Assembly: GCA_023390985.1 (NCBI GenBank)
Contig: JAEWBU010000393.1
Span: 1 to 32,968, forward strand
DNA from: Pseudomonadota bacterium
GTDB lineage: Bacteria > Pseudomonadota > Gammaproteobacteria > Burkholderiales > Burkholderiaceae_C
Direction of reading: 5' to 3'
DNA length: 32,968 bases
Every line of letters starts with the position of its first letter. Within the stretch, counting starts at the first letter, position 1. Shown here piece by piece: positions 22,020 to 30,904 of the stretch. Made by a program: the position numbers and the translations under genes. The notes under the pieces were generated by a model that was given only the letters and a program-made list of their open reading frames with translations, was not told the origin of the DNA and made no database searches.

Positions 22020-22741
22020 CAGAACTTCTCCATCCAGGGTCGCAGGTCGAGCTCGTGCGTCCAGGCGTCGCGCGGCTGGCTGTGCAGCATCCAGTACTGG
22101 TCGGCGATGTGCTCGGGGTTCAGGATGCCGTCCTCCGATTTCAGCGCATAACGCTCGGGGAAGTTGTCGCGGATGAACGCCGTGTCGATGGCGCCGTCGA
22201 CCACCACATGGGCGACGTGCACGCCGCGCGGGCCGAGCTCGCGCGCCATGCTCTGGGCCAGCGCGCGCAGGGCGTGCTTGGCACCGGCGAAGGCCGCGAA
22301 GTTCGCACCGCCGCGCATCGAGGCCGTGGCGCCGGTGAAGAGGATGGTGCCGCGGCCGCGCTCCACCATGCGCCTGGCGACCTCGCGCGCGCTCAGGAAA
22401 CCGGCGAAGCAGGCCATCTCCCAGACCTTGAAGTACTTGCGAGCGGTCTCGTCCAGGATGCTGCTGGGCACGTTGGCGCCTATGTTGAAGACCAGCACCT
22501 CGATCGGACCGATGTCCGCCTCGATGCCGGCCACCAGCGCCTGGACTTCCACTTCCTTTCGCGCGTCGGTGCCGAAGCCGTGGGCCGCGCCGCCGGCTGC
22601 GCGGATCTGCTCCAGCAGCGGCTGCAGCTTGTCGACGCTGCGGCGCACGGCGCAGGCGGCGAAGCCCTCGCGCGCGAAGCGCCGCGCGATGGCGCCGCCG
22701 GTGGCGTCGCCCGCTCCGATGACCAGCGCGGCCTTCTGCAT
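22019..22741 (-). CDS. SDR-family protein lacking the catalytic tyrosine
   Basis: A 240-residue Rossmann-fold protein of the short-chain dehydrogenase/reductase family. The cofactor loop is VIGAGDATGGAIARRFA (about 7-23) and the NNAG-like motif is FNIGAN (85-90). The active-site YxxxK motif appears as FAGAK, with Phe151 where Tyr is expected and Lys155 kept. It may have altered chemistry or only bind the ligand. The open frame extends upstream to 22897, but that stretch lies over the thioesterase gene; the real start is MQKAALVIG at 22741, 4 bp after the thioesterase stop. Confidence 0.88.
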   Translation of the reverse strand: MQKAALVIGAGDATGGAIARRFAREGFAACAVRRSVDKLQPLLEQIRAAGGAAHGFGTDARKEVEVQALVAGIEADIGPIEVLVFNIGANVPSSILDETARKYFKVWEMACFAGFLSAREVARRMVERGRGTILFTGATASMRGGANFAAFAGAKHALRALAQSMARELGPRGVHVAHVVVDGAIDTAFIRDNFPERYALKSEDGILNPEHIADQYWMLHSQPRDAWTHELDLRPWMEKF

Positions 22742-22745
22742 GGCC

Positions 22746-23552
22746 CTACTCCTTGTAGTACACGAGCTGATGGGTGGTGACGAGCAGCTCACCCGCCTCG
22801 TTCCACAGCTGCCCGGTCTGGTCGAAGTAGCCGTCGCGGAAAGCCTGGCCCTGTGCCTGGCCGAGCAGGAAGCCCGTTCCGGTCGATTGCAGCACACCCG
22901 AATCCGCGTGGAAATACACGGTCATGGTGACCGTGCCGATGGCGGTGAGCGTCGCCTTGCGAAGCCAGTTGCGGGGAAAGAAGTTGTCGGCGATGGCCGC
23001 GAGCGCCGGGAAGTCGAGCGGGCGCGCAGGGCGGTCGCGCACCCACACGCGCGTGCGGCTGTGGCCGCTGTCCTGGCCGTTCCATTCGGACGGGACGCCG
23101 CCTTCGGCGTAGTAGCGCTCGTAGCGCTGGAGCCACTCGACGCCGCGGGCGCGTTCCAGCTCGAGATCGGCCGGCCGCGGCACCTGCGGCATCGTGATTT
23201 CCTGCAAGCCCCAGGTGTCGCGCCGGATCGCCGTCATCAGCGTGCCGGTGACTACCGGCTGGCCGTCCTGCAGCAGCTCGACGATCCAGTGCTGCGTCGA
23301 GCGGTTGGTGCGCACCGGCCGGGCCCGTGCGACGAAGCCGCCGTCGGCCAGCGCGGCCGCGTAGTTGATGGTGAAAGCCACCGGCTCGCCCAGGCGCTGC
23401 GGATGAAGCATCACCGCCTGCACCATCTGCGCGGCCGTGATGCCGCCGTACGGGCCGATGAAGTTGGCGTAGTCCGGGCTGGTGCGGCCCGCCGATTCAT
23501 GCTCGCCCAGCGGCTCCAGGGCGATGGCCCGGTCGAACGGATGCATGCTCAT
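22746..23552 (-). CDS. TesB-like double-hotdog acyl-CoA thioesterase
   Basis: A 268-residue thioesterase with two hotdog halves, as in TesB. Recognisable parts are DYANFIGPYGGITAAQMVQA (about 29-48, first-half active-site region), then LQDGQPVVTGTLMTAI and, in the second half, LTAIGTVTMTVYFHADSG. It would release a free acid from an acyl-CoA in the cytoplasm. The ATG (MSMHPF) overlaps the hydrolase stop as ATGA, so the two are translationally coupled. The substrate is unknown. Confidence 0.87.
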   Translation of the reverse strand: MSMHPFDRAIALEPLGEHESAGRTSPDYANFIGPYGGITAAQMVQAVMLHPQRLGEPVAFTINYAAALADGGFVARARPVRTNRSTQHWIVELLQDGQPVVTGTLMTAIRRDTWGLQEITMPQVPRPADLELERARGVEWLQRYERYYAEGGVPSEWNGQDSGHSRTRVWVRDRPARPLDFPALAAIADNFFPRNWLRKATLTAIGTVTMTVYFHADSGVLQSTGTGFLLGQAQGQAFRDGYFDQTGQLWNEAGELLVTTHQLVYYKE

Positions 23553-24418
23553 GCGGCCCCACCGGGGGCGAGCCCGCCCAGCCACTGCGCCATCCGCGGC
23601 CACAGGCGCGCCTGCTGTTCGCTGCGGAAGGCGCCGGAGTGGCCGATGCGGCGCACGGCGAGGTCCTCGGGCGCGATGCGCTGCACCTGCGGCTTCGCGT
23701 TCTCGTACAGGGACATCAGGCTCTGCGTTCCGCGCAGGGTGATCAGCTCGTCGTCGGCGATGGACAGCGCCAGCATCGGGAAGCGCGCCTGGGCGTATCG
23801 GCGGCGCACCGGCTCGCCCTCGGCCCCCACGCTGTAGCCCGGGTTCAGGCACCACCTGCGCCACTGGAGGATGACGCCCTTGGGCAGGTCGCCCACCTTG
23901 CGCAGGCGCCGACCGGGGAAGTAGCCGAACAGGCGCGTCGCGAGCGGCACCAGCACCCACCAGAAATACCAGACGGTGCGCCTGAGCCTTGGCGCGTTGT
24001 GGCGCCAGTAGCCGCTGCCGGCGGCCACGCACAGCAGGCCACTCACCTTGCCCGGGTCGGCGAACAGGCCCGGCAGCTGCCCGCCCAGGCTGTGGCCGAT
24101 CAGGAACAGCGGCAGTTGCGGAGCGGCCTCACGGGCCTGGTCGATCACCGCCTCGAAATCGCGCGCCCAGTCGAAAAGGTCGGCCTTCACCTCGCGCAGG
24201 CTGCGACCCGCCGGCATCGACAGGCCGGTGCCGCGGTAGTCGAAGGTGGTCACGCGCCAGCCCTGCCCGGCCAGCCACTGCGCGAACGGCGCGTAGTACT
24301 CCTGCTGCACGCCCATCGCGGCGCCGATCACCACGTTGCCGCGCGCCGGCGGCGTGGGCGCCCAGCTGCGCACCACGAGGGCCGCGCCGTCGGGCGTGAT
24401 CAGGGTCTGCTGCTCCAT
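23549..24418 (-). CDS. Alpha/beta hydrolase
   Basis: A 289-residue alpha/beta-hydrolase-fold protein. The nucleophile elbow is GHSLGG with Ser110. A likely acid is Asp222 or Asp223 (SIADDELITL) and the catalytic His is His260 (IGHSGAF). It resembles the uncharacterised predicted hydrolases of the YheT/COG4757 type, with no signal peptide. The segment WYFWWVLVPLATRLFGYF (about 150-167) is hydrophobic and probably forms a cap. It is the first gene of the five-gene operon, just after the terminator of the fatty-acid operon. Its own promoter must lie in the short gap or within the terminator region. Confidence 0.87.
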   Translation of the reverse strand: MEQQTLITPDGAALVVRSWAPTPPARGNVVIGAAMGVQQEYYAPFAQWLAGQGWRVTTFDYRGTGLSMPAGRSLREVKADLFDWARDFEAVIDQAREAAPQLPLFLIGHSLGGQLPGLFADPGKVSGLLCVAAGSGYWRHNAPRLRRTVWYFWWVLVPLATRLFGYFPGRRLRKVGDLPKGVILQWRRWCLNPGYSVGAEGEPVRRRYAQARFPMLALSIADDELITLRGTQSLMSLYENAKPQVQRIAPEDLAVRRIGHSGAFRSEQQARLWPRMAQWLGGLAPGGAA

Positions 24419-24435
24419 CGCTCGATGCCTTTCGA

Positions 24436-24467
24436 ACAAAAGAAAAAAGGCCACGCGCGGTGGCCTT
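24436..24467 (-). terminator. Intrinsic terminator of the beta-oxidation operon
   Basis: On the minus strand, AAGGCCAC and GTGGCCTT form a perfect 8-bp stem around a 5-nt loop, followed immediately by TTTTTTCTTTTG. The 3' arm shares its last two T residues with the tract. It lies 17 bp after the thiolase stop codon and 17 bp before the hydrolase start. This is a textbook Rho-independent terminator. Confidence 0.92.
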
Positions 24468-24483
24468 GCTCCGGTGTGCGCGT

Positions 24484-25692
24484 TCAGACGCGCTCGAAGA
24501 TGCCGGCGGCCCCCTGGCCCATGCCGACGCACATGGTCACCATGCCGTACTTCAGATTCTTGCGGCGCAGCGCGTGCACCACTGTCGCCGAGCGGATAGC
24601 GCCGGTGGCGCCGAGCGGATGGCCCAGCGCGATGGCGCCGCCCATCGGGTTGACCTTGGCGGCATCGAGCCCGAGGGTGTTGATCACCGCCAGCGACTGC
24701 GCGGCGAATGCCTCGTTGAGTTCGATCCAGTCGAGCTGGTCCTGCTTCAGCCCGGCCGACTTCAGCGCGGCCGGGATCGCCTCCACGGGGCCGATGCCCA
24801 TGATGTGCGGCGGCACGCCGCGGCTGGCGTAGCTGACGAAGCGGGCCAGCGGCTGCAGGCCGAAGCGCTTGAGCGCGGCCTCGCTCACCAGGATGAGCGC
24901 GCCGGCGCCGTCCGAGGTCTGCGAGCTGTTGCCCGCCGTCACGCTGCCGCGCGCCGCGAACACGGTCTTGAGCTTGGCCAGGCCTTCGGGCGTGGTGTCC
25001 GGGCGCGCGCCCTCGTCGAGGGCGACGGTGCGGGTCTTCACGCTGACTTCGGCCGACTCGAGGTCGACCGAGCGATCCGCCACTTCGACCGGCGTGATCT
25101 CGTCGGCGAACTCGCCGGCCTTCATCGCCGCGATCGCCTTCATGTGCGACTGGTAGGCGAACTGGTCCTGCGCCTCGCGGCCGACCTTCCACTGCTGCGC
25201 GACCTTCTCCGCCGTCAGCCCCATGCCGTAGGCGATGCCGTAGCTCTCGATGTCGTCGGGGTGGGAGAAGATGGTGGGCGACAGCGACGGCGAGTTGCCC
25301 ATCATCGGCACCATGCTCATGCTCTCGGTGCCGGCGGCGATCATCACGTCGGCCTCGCCCACGCGGATGCGGTCGGCGGCCATCTGCACGGCGGACAGGC
25401 CCGAGGCGCAGAAGCGGTTGACGGTGATGCCGCCCACGCTCTTGGGCAGGCCGGCGAGCACCGCGCCGATGCGCGCCACGTTCAGGCCCTGCTGCGCCTC
25501 GGGGATGGCGCAGCCGCAGACCACGTCCTCGATGGCGGCGGGATCGAGGCCCGGCACCTGCGCCAGCGCCGATCGCAGCGCGGTGGCCAGCAGGTCATCC
25601 GGGCGGGTGTTGCGGAAATAGCCGCGGTGCGAGCGCCCGATGGGCGTGCGGGTGGCGGCGACGACGTAGGCGTCCTGGATTGGCTTGCTCAT
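24484..25692 (-). CDS. Thiolase (acetyl-CoA C-acyltransferase, FadA-like)
   Basis: A 402-residue thiolase that cleaves 3-ketoacyl-CoA to acetyl-CoA and a shortened acyl-CoA, the last step of beta-oxidation. The nucleophile is Cys95 in VNRFCASGLS. NEAFAAQ, GHPLGATGAI with His358 and MCVGMGQG with the second catalytic Cys388 are all present. The length and motif order are normal. It is the last gene of the operon, overlaps the thioesterase stop as ATGA and is followed by a strong terminator. A biosynthetic acetoacetyl-CoA thiolase is possible by sequence alone, but the context favours degradation. Confidence 0.94.
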   Translation of the reverse strand: MSKPIQDAYVVAATRTPIGRSHRGYFRNTRPDDLLATALRSALAQVPGLDPAAIEDVVCGCAIPEAQQGLNVARIGAVLAGLPKSVGGITVNRFCASGLSAVQMAADRIRVGEADVMIAAGTESMSMVPMMGNSPSLSPTIFSHPDDIESYGIAYGMGLTAEKVAQQWKVGREAQDQFAYQSHMKAIAAMKAGEFADEITPVEVADRSVDLESAEVSVKTRTVALDEGARPDTTPEGLAKLKTVFAARGSVTAGNSSQTSDGAGALILVSEAALKRFGLQPLARFVSYASRGVPPHIMGIGPVEAIPAALKSAGLKQDQLDWIELNEAFAAQSLAVINTLGLDAAKVNPMGGAIALGHPLGATGAIRSATVVHALRRKNLKYGMVTMCVGMGQGAAGIFERV

Positions 25693-26204
25693 GCTTGAAC
25701 CTTGCGCGGGCCGGAGGGGATCCAGGCCCAGGTGATTTCACATTCGACCGGTTGGGCGCCGGCCTCGTCGGTCACGGTGACCTGCACCTTCACTTCGCCC
25801 TTGTCCGTGGCGCGCATCTGCTCGCGCTGCGCTTCGGTGAGGGTGGCCACCGCGCGCAGCGTGCCCTTGCGCGCCGGGCGGCGGAAGGCCATCTTCAGCT
25901 CCTTGGCGACCGGCACGCAGTCGTCGCGCACGTTCAGGCCCACGACCATGCCGGTGGCCGTCTCGGCCAGCAGGTTCATCGCCGACGCGTGCACGCCGCC
26001 GATGTGGTTGTGCACGCGCGGCCGGTCGCGCAGGCCGATCTCCACCTGCTCGGGCCGTAGCGTCACGAAGTCCAGTCCGGCCGTGCGGGTGAAGGGCACG
26101 GCGCGGCGCAGCGCCAGGCTCTGCACCCAGGGGCGCAGGAAGGGCGGCACGCCATCCAGACGTCCGAGCTGGCGTTGCATGCGATTGGGGATGGTGGGCT
26201 GCAT
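25689..26204 (-). CDS. Hotdog thioesterase-like protein (PaaI/DUF4442 type)
   Basis: A 171-residue hotdog-fold protein with RVHNHIGGVHASAMNLLAET near residues 73-92, where HNHIGGVHA corresponds to the active-site turn of the DUF4442/PaaI group. It sits between the bifunctional FadN-like gene (one-base TGATG overlap) and the thiolase gene (ATGA overlap). Within a beta-oxidation operon it may release acyl groups to free CoA or clear dead-end intermediates; this is inference. The longer open frame upstream runs inside the FadN-like gene and is not used. Confidence 0.85.
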   Translation of the reverse strand: MQPTIPNRMQRQLGRLDGVPPFLRPWVQSLALRRAVPFTRTAGLDFVTLRPEQVEIGLRDRPRVHNHIGGVHASAMNLLAETATGMVVGLNVRDDCVPVAKELKMAFRRPARKGTLRAVATLTEAQREQMRATDKGEVKVQVTVTDEAGAQPVECEITWAWIPSGPRKVQA

Positions 26205-28657
26205 CAGTTCCTCACGGGTTTTCCGGTTCCAAGCATTCCCAGGATGCGCTCCTGGGTCTTGGGATGCTGCACCAGCTCGCAGAAAGCCTGGCGTTCGAGA
26301 GTCATGAGGTACTCCTCGCTCACCAGCGTGCCCGCGTCCACGTCCCCGCCCGTGACCACGTTCGCGATGAGCGAGGCGATGCGGAAGTCGTGCGCGCTGA
26401 TGAAGCCGCCGTCGCGCATGTTCACCAGCTGGCCCTGGATGGTCGCCTTGCCGCTGCGGCCCGCGACGGGGAACAGGCGCTTCAGGGGAGCACGCCAACC
26501 GGAGTCGGCCATCGCCTTGGCTTCCGCGATCGCCACATACAGGAGCTCGTCCTTGTTCGGCACGATCAGGTCGCTGTCCAGCAGGTAGCCCAGCTTGCGC
26601 GATTCGATCGCGCTGGTGCCCACCTTGGCCATCGCGGCGGCGGTGAAGCCCTCGGTCAGGAAGGGCAGCAGGTCCTTGTGCGTGCTCTGCGCCATCGCCT
26701 CCGCCGCGCGCCGCGCGATGTAGGTCAGGCCGCCCGCGCCCGGCACCAGGCCCACGCCAACCTCGACCAGTCCGATGTAGCTCTCCATCGCGGCGACCCG
26801 GCGCTGCGAGTGGATCGCCAGCTCGCAGCCGCCGCCCAGCGCCATGCCGCGGATGGCGGACACCACCGGCACCGACGCGTAGCGCAGCCGCAGCATGGTC
26901 TGCTGCATGAAGCCTTCCGCATCTTCCACCGCGGCCACACCCACCGCGATGAACGCGGGCAGCAGCGCCTGCAGGTCGGCGCCCACCGAGAACGGCTCGT
27001 CGCCCGACCAGATCACCAGCCCCTGGAACTCCTTCTCCGCGGTCTCGATCGCCTGCTGCAGGCCTTCGCAGACCTCGGGACTGATCGCGTGCATCTTGGT
27101 CCTGAGGCTGGCGATGAGCACCTCCTCGTCCAGCGTCCAGAGGCGGATGTTGGCGTCCTCGTGGAGCGTGCGGCCGGCGGTTTCCCATTTCTGCGTCCCG
27201 CTGCCCAGCACGTTCTCGGGGAAGAACTGGCGGCGGTGCACCGGCAGCCAGCGGCGCGGCTCGAATTTCTGCGAGGTCGGGTTCCACGAGCCTTCGGCCG
27301 TGTGCACGCCGCCCGCTTCGGCCACCGGCCCCTTGAACACCCACTCGGGCAGCGGCGCCTTCGACAGCGCCTGGCCGGCATCGATGTCCTCCTGGATCCA
27401 CTGCGCGACCTGCAGCCAGCCGGCTTCCTGCCACAGCTCGAACGGGCCCTGCTTCATGCCGAAGCCCCAGCGCATCGCCAGGTCGACGTCGCGCGCGGTG
27501 TCGGCGATCGTCGCCAGGTGCACGGCGGCGTAGTGGAAGCTGTTGCGCAGGATCGACCAGAGGAAGCGCCCCTGCGGCCCTTCGCTGTTGCGCAGCAGCT
27601 TGAGCCGCTCGGCCGCCGGCTTCTTGAGCATGCGGCCGTAGACCTCGTCGGCCTTTTCGCCGCCAGCGACGTAGTCCTTGCTCGCCGGGTCGAAGCGCAG
27701 CACCTCGCGGCCCACCTTCTTATAGAAGCCCGCCCTGGTCTTCTGGCCCAGGTTGCCCATTTCGAGCAGCGTTCTCAGGACTTCGGGCGTGCCGAAGCTG
27801 CCGTAGAACGGATCGGTGTCTTCGCTCAGGTTGTCCTGCAGCGTCTTGATGACGTGGGCCATCGTGTCCAGGCCCACCACGTCGGCGGTGCGGAAGGTGC
27901 CGCTGGAGGCGCGACCCAACTTCTTGCCGGTGAGGTCGTCGACCACGTCCCAGGTGAGGCCGAATTTCTCCACCTCGCGCATGGTGGCCAGCATGCCGGC
28001 GATGCCCACGCGGTTGGCGATGAAGTTGGGCGTGTCCTTGGCGCGCACGACGCCCTTGCCCAGGCCCGTGGTCAGGAACGTTTCCAGGTCGTCCAGGATC
28101 TCCGGCCGCGTCGCCGGCGTGGCGATCAGCTCCACCAGGTACATGTACCGCGGCGGGTTGAAGAAGTGGATGCCGCAGAAGCGCGGCTTGATCGAATCGG
28201 GCAGCGCTTCCGACAGCTTGGTGATCGACAGGCCCGAGGTGTTGGACGCCACGATCGCGTGCTTCGCGACGTGCGGCGCGATCTTCCTGTAGAGATCGAG
28301 CTTCCAGTCCATGCGTTCGGCGATCGCCTCGATCACCAGGTCGCATTCGCCCAGCAGGGCGAGGTGCTCCTCGTAGTTGGCCTGCTGGATCAGCGCGGCG
28401 TCCTCGGCCACGCCCAGCGGCGAGGGCTTGAGCTTCTTCAGCCCTTCGACGGCCTGGGTGACGATGCCGTTCTTCGGGCCTTCCCTGGCCGGCAGGTCGA
28501 ACAGCACCACCGGCACCTTGACGTTGACGAGGTGGGCGGCGATCTGCGCGCCCATCACGCCGGCGCCGAGCACGGCGACCTTCCTCACCTGGAAACGGCT
28601 CTGCGCCTTCTGCGTGCCGGCGTTGGCGGCGGCGCGATCGTCCTGGTCCTTGTACAT
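26204..28657 (-). CDS. Bifunctional 3-hydroxyacyl-CoA dehydrogenase/enoyl-CoA hydratase, FadN-type
   Basis: An 817-residue enzyme for the second and third steps of beta-oxidation. The dehydrogenase part comes first: NAD-binding VAVLGAGVMGAQIAAHLVN (GAGVMG at 31-36), then the HFFNPPRYMYLVELI region. The hydratase part is C-terminal, with FSVGADLQALL and ALGGGCELAIHSQRR (catalytic Glu), then VEVGVGLVPGAGG with the second Glu. This order is the reverse of E. coli FadB and FadJ and matches Bacillus FadN. AAGGAGA lies about 7 nt before the ATG. It is followed by thioesterase and thiolase genes and preceded by a FadE-like gene, giving a FadN/FadA/FadE set. Confidence 0.93.
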   Translation of the reverse strand: MYKDQDDRAAANAGTQKAQSRFQVRKVAVLGAGVMGAQIAAHLVNVKVPVVLFDLPAREGPKNGIVTQAVEGLKKLKPSPLGVAEDAALIQQANYEEHLALLGECDLVIEAIAERMDWKLDLYRKIAPHVAKHAIVASNTSGLSITKLSEALPDSIKPRFCGIHFFNPPRYMYLVELIATPATRPEILDDLETFLTTGLGKGVVRAKDTPNFIANRVGIAGMLATMREVEKFGLTWDVVDDLTGKKLGRASSGTFRTADVVGLDTMAHVIKTLQDNLSEDTDPFYGSFGTPEVLRTLLEMGNLGQKTRAGFYKKVGREVLRFDPASKDYVAGGEKADEVYGRMLKKPAAERLKLLRNSEGPQGRFLWSILRNSFHYAAVHLATIADTARDVDLAMRWGFGMKQGPFELWQEAGWLQVAQWIQEDIDAGQALSKAPLPEWVFKGPVAEAGGVHTAEGSWNPTSQKFEPRRWLPVHRRQFFPENVLGSGTQKWETAGRTLHEDANIRLWTLDEEVLIASLRTKMHAISPEVCEGLQQAIETAEKEFQGLVIWSGDEPFSVGADLQALLPAFIAVGVAAVEDAEGFMQQTMLRLRYASVPVVSAIRGMALGGGCELAIHSQRRVAAMESYIGLVEVGVGLVPGAGGLTYIARRAAEAMAQSTHKDLLPFLTEGFTAAAMAKVGTSAIESRKLGYLLDSDLIVPNKDELLYVAIAEAKAMADSGWRAPLKRLFPVAGRSGKATIQGQLVNMRDGGFISAHDFRIASLIANVVTGGDVDAGTLVSEEYLMTLERQAFCELVQHPKTQERILGMLGTGKPVRN

Positions 28658-28672
28658 GTCTGTCTCTCCTTG

Positions 28673-29104
28673 CTACTGCACCCGCACCCAGGTCTGCGTG
28701 CGGCCGAACGGCCCGAAGGAGCCGCGCACCTCCAGCCGCTTGCCGCCTTCGATGGGCGTCAGCCGCAGCGTGTACTCGCGGCCGTTCTCGGGGTCGAGGA
28801 TGCGGCCACCCTCCCACACGTCCTTGTCCGCCGCCTTGCGGGCGCCGCGGATGATCTCCAGCCCGTCGAGGGGCTGGCCCTTGCGCTCGTCGCGGCATTC
28901 CTCGCACACGGCGTCAGCCTTCGAGTCCCTGGCCAGGCGGCGCACGATGGCGCCGTTGACCACGCCCGCCGATTCGGTGATGCGGATCTCGGCCTTGACC
29001 TCGCCGGTCTTGTCGTCGACGTTGCGCCAGGTGCCCACCGGGGACACCTGCGCGAACGCGCCACCGGCCACGAGCAGCCCCGCGGCGAGAAAAGCCGTCT
29101 TCAA
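28673..29104 (-). CDS. DUF2147-like secreted protein
   Basis: A 143-residue protein with a signal peptide (MKTAFLAAGLLVAGGAFAQ, about 1-19) and a small beta-rich domain: SPVGTWRNVDDKTGEVKAEI, the CEEC pair (67-70), GLEIIRG, WEGGRILDPENGREY and the final TWVRVQ. This matches the DUF2147 pattern. The function is unknown. The start is a TTG overlapping the acyl-CoA dehydrogenase stop as TTGA; no ATG or GTG gives the signal peptide. It lies inside the beta-oxidation operon, which may point to an envelope role linked to fatty-acid use. Confidence 0.82.
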   Translation of the reverse strand: MKTAFLAAGLLVAGGAFAQVSPVGTWRNVDDKTGEVKAEIRITESAGVVNGAIVRRLARDSKADAVCEECRDERKGQPLDGLEIIRGARKAADKDVWEGGRILDPENGREYTLRLTPIEGGKRLEVRGSFGPFGRTQTWVRVQ

Positions 29105-30897
29105 GCCAGCGCCTCGTTGGTGTCCAGCAGCGAACGCGCGCCGGCGCGGGCCGTGCGCATCAGCGTCGCCGTCTCGGGGAACAGGCGCGCGAAATAGAAG
29201 CGCGCGGTCTGCAGCTTGGCCTGGTAGAAGGGGTCCTGGTTGCCCGCCGCGATCTCGCGCAGTGCCACCTGCGCCATCCGCGCGAAGAAGTAGCCGAACA
29301 CCAGGTGGCCCAGCACGCGCAGGTAGTCCACCGCGGCGGCGCCGACTTCGTCGGGATTCTGGAAGCCCTTGAAGCCGATCTCGGTGGTGAAGCGGGTGAG
29401 CTGCTCGCCCAGCATCGCGATCGGGTTGATGAACTCGGCCATCTTCTCGTTGACGCCCTCCTCCTCGACCAGCTGCGCGACCAGCTTGCCGAACTTCTTG
29501 AGCGTGGCGCCCTGGTTGCCCAGCACCTTGCGGCCCAGCAGGTCCAGCGACTGCACGGTGTTGGTGCCCTCGTAGATCATGTTGATGCGGTTGTCCCGCA
29601 CGAACTGCTCCATGCCCCACTCGGCGATGAAACCGTGGCCGCCGAACACCTGCATGCAGGCGTTGGTGGCGATGTGGCCGTTGTCGGTGAGGAAGGCCTT
29701 CACGATCGGCGTGAGCAGGGCCACCAGCTCGGCGGCTTCCTTGCGCACCTTCTCGTCGGGGTGGCTCAGCTCGCGGTCGATCAGCAGCGCGCTGTACAGC
29801 GACAGGGCGCGGCCGCCCTCGGCGTAGGCCTTGGCGGTCAGCAGCATCTTGCGCACGTCGGGGTGCACGATGATCGGATCGGCCGGCTTGTCCTTGGCCT
29901 TCGGGCCGGACAGCGAGCGCATCTGGATGCGGTCCTTCGCATAGGCCAGCGCGTTCTGGTACGCCACTTCCGTCAAGCCCAGCGACTGCATGCCCACGCC
30001 CAGGCGGGCGGCGTTCATCATCACGAACATGGCCTGCAGGCCCTTGTTCGGCTCGCCCACCAGCGTGCCGACGGCGCCTTCGAGAACGATCTGCGCGGTG
30101 GCGTTGCCGTGGATGCCCATCTTGTGCTCCAGGCCGCCGCAGTACAGCCCGTTGCGCGCGCCGAGCGAACCGTCGGCGTTCACCAGGAACTTGGGCACGA
30201 TGAACAGGCTGATGCCCTTGCTGCCGGCCGGCGCGTCGGGCAGGCGGGCCAGCACCAGGTGCACGATGTTGGAGACGAGGTCGTGCTCGCCGGCGGAGAT
30301 GAAGATCTTGTTGCCGGTGATGCGGTAGGTGCCGTCGGCCTGCGGTTCGGCCTTGGTCCGCAGCAGGCCCAGGTCGGTGCCGCAGTGCGGCTCGGTCAGG
30401 CACATGGTGCCGGTCCACTCGCCGCTGGTGAGCTTGGGCAGGTACAGCTGCTTCTGCTCGGGCGTGCCGTGCTGGTGCAGCGCCTCGTAGGCGCCGTGCG
30501 TCAGGCCCGGGTACATGGTCCAGGCCTGGTTGGCCGAGTTGAGCATCTCGTAGAAGGCCTGGTTCACCACGATGGGCAGGCCCTGGCCGCCGTACTCCGG
30601 GTCGGCCGACAGCGCCGGCCAGCCGCCTTCGACGTACTTGGCGTAGGCCTCCTTGAAGCCCGTGGGCGTGGTGACCTCGTGCGTCTTCGGATCGAGCTTG
30701 CAGCCCTCCCGGTCGCCGACCTGGTTGAGCGGGAAGGTCACTTCGCTCGCGAACTTCCCGCCCTCCTCCAGGATGGCGTTGATGGTGTCCACGTCGACCT
30801 CGGCATGCGGCGGCATGGCCTTGTACTCGTCGGCGACCTTGAACACTTCGTGCATCAGGAACTGCATGTCGCGCAGGGGCGGGGTGTAGGTGGGCAT
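29101..30897 (-). CDS. Acyl-CoA dehydrogenase (FadE-like, with extra C-terminal domain)
   Basis: A 598-residue flavoenzyme catalysing the first step of beta-oxidation, acyl-CoA to trans-2-enoyl-CoA. Recognisable parts are GQGLPIVVNQAFYEMLNSAN (about 103-122), the FAD/acyl-binding MCLTEPHCGTDLGLLRTKAE (about 165-184), GNKIFISAGEHDL, and MQVFGGHGFIAEWGMEQFVR with RINMIYEGTNTVQSLDLLGR (about 413-455). The last 130 residues are the extra domain found in the ~600-residue class. AAGGAG lies 10 nt upstream, and the tetR stop is 7 bp before the ATG, so the repressor and this gene share a transcript. Confidence 0.95.
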   Translation of the reverse strand: MPTYTPPLRDMQFLMHEVFKVADEYKAMPPHAEVDVDTINAILEEGGKFASEVTFPLNQVGDREGCKLDPKTHEVTTPTGFKEAYAKYVEGGWPALSADPEYGGQGLPIVVNQAFYEMLNSANQAWTMYPGLTHGAYEALHQHGTPEQKQLYLPKLTSGEWTGTMCLTEPHCGTDLGLLRTKAEPQADGTYRITGNKIFISAGEHDLVSNIVHLVLARLPDAPAGSKGISLFIVPKFLVNADGSLGARNGLYCGGLEHKMGIHGNATAQIVLEGAVGTLVGEPNKGLQAMFVMMNAARLGVGMQSLGLTEVAYQNALAYAKDRIQMRSLSGPKAKDKPADPIIVHPDVRKMLLTAKAYAEGGRALSLYSALLIDRELSHPDEKVRKEAAELVALLTPIVKAFLTDNGHIATNACMQVFGGHGFIAEWGMEQFVRDNRINMIYEGTNTVQSLDLLGRKVLGNQGATLKKFGKLVAQLVEEEGVNEKMAEFINPIAMLGEQLTRFTTEIGFKGFQNPDEVGAAAVDYLRVLGHLVFGYFFARMAQVALREIAAGNQDPFYQAKLQTARFYFARLFPETATLMRTARAGARSLLDTNEALA

Positions 30898-30904
30898 GTC
30901 CGTG

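Noticed and set aside
26264..29197. A 977-codon open frame antisense to the FadN-like gene
   Set aside because: It is rich in His, Arg, Gln and Ala with no recognisable domain, as expected for an antisense frame in GC-rich DNA. The opposite strand encodes a clear enzyme.
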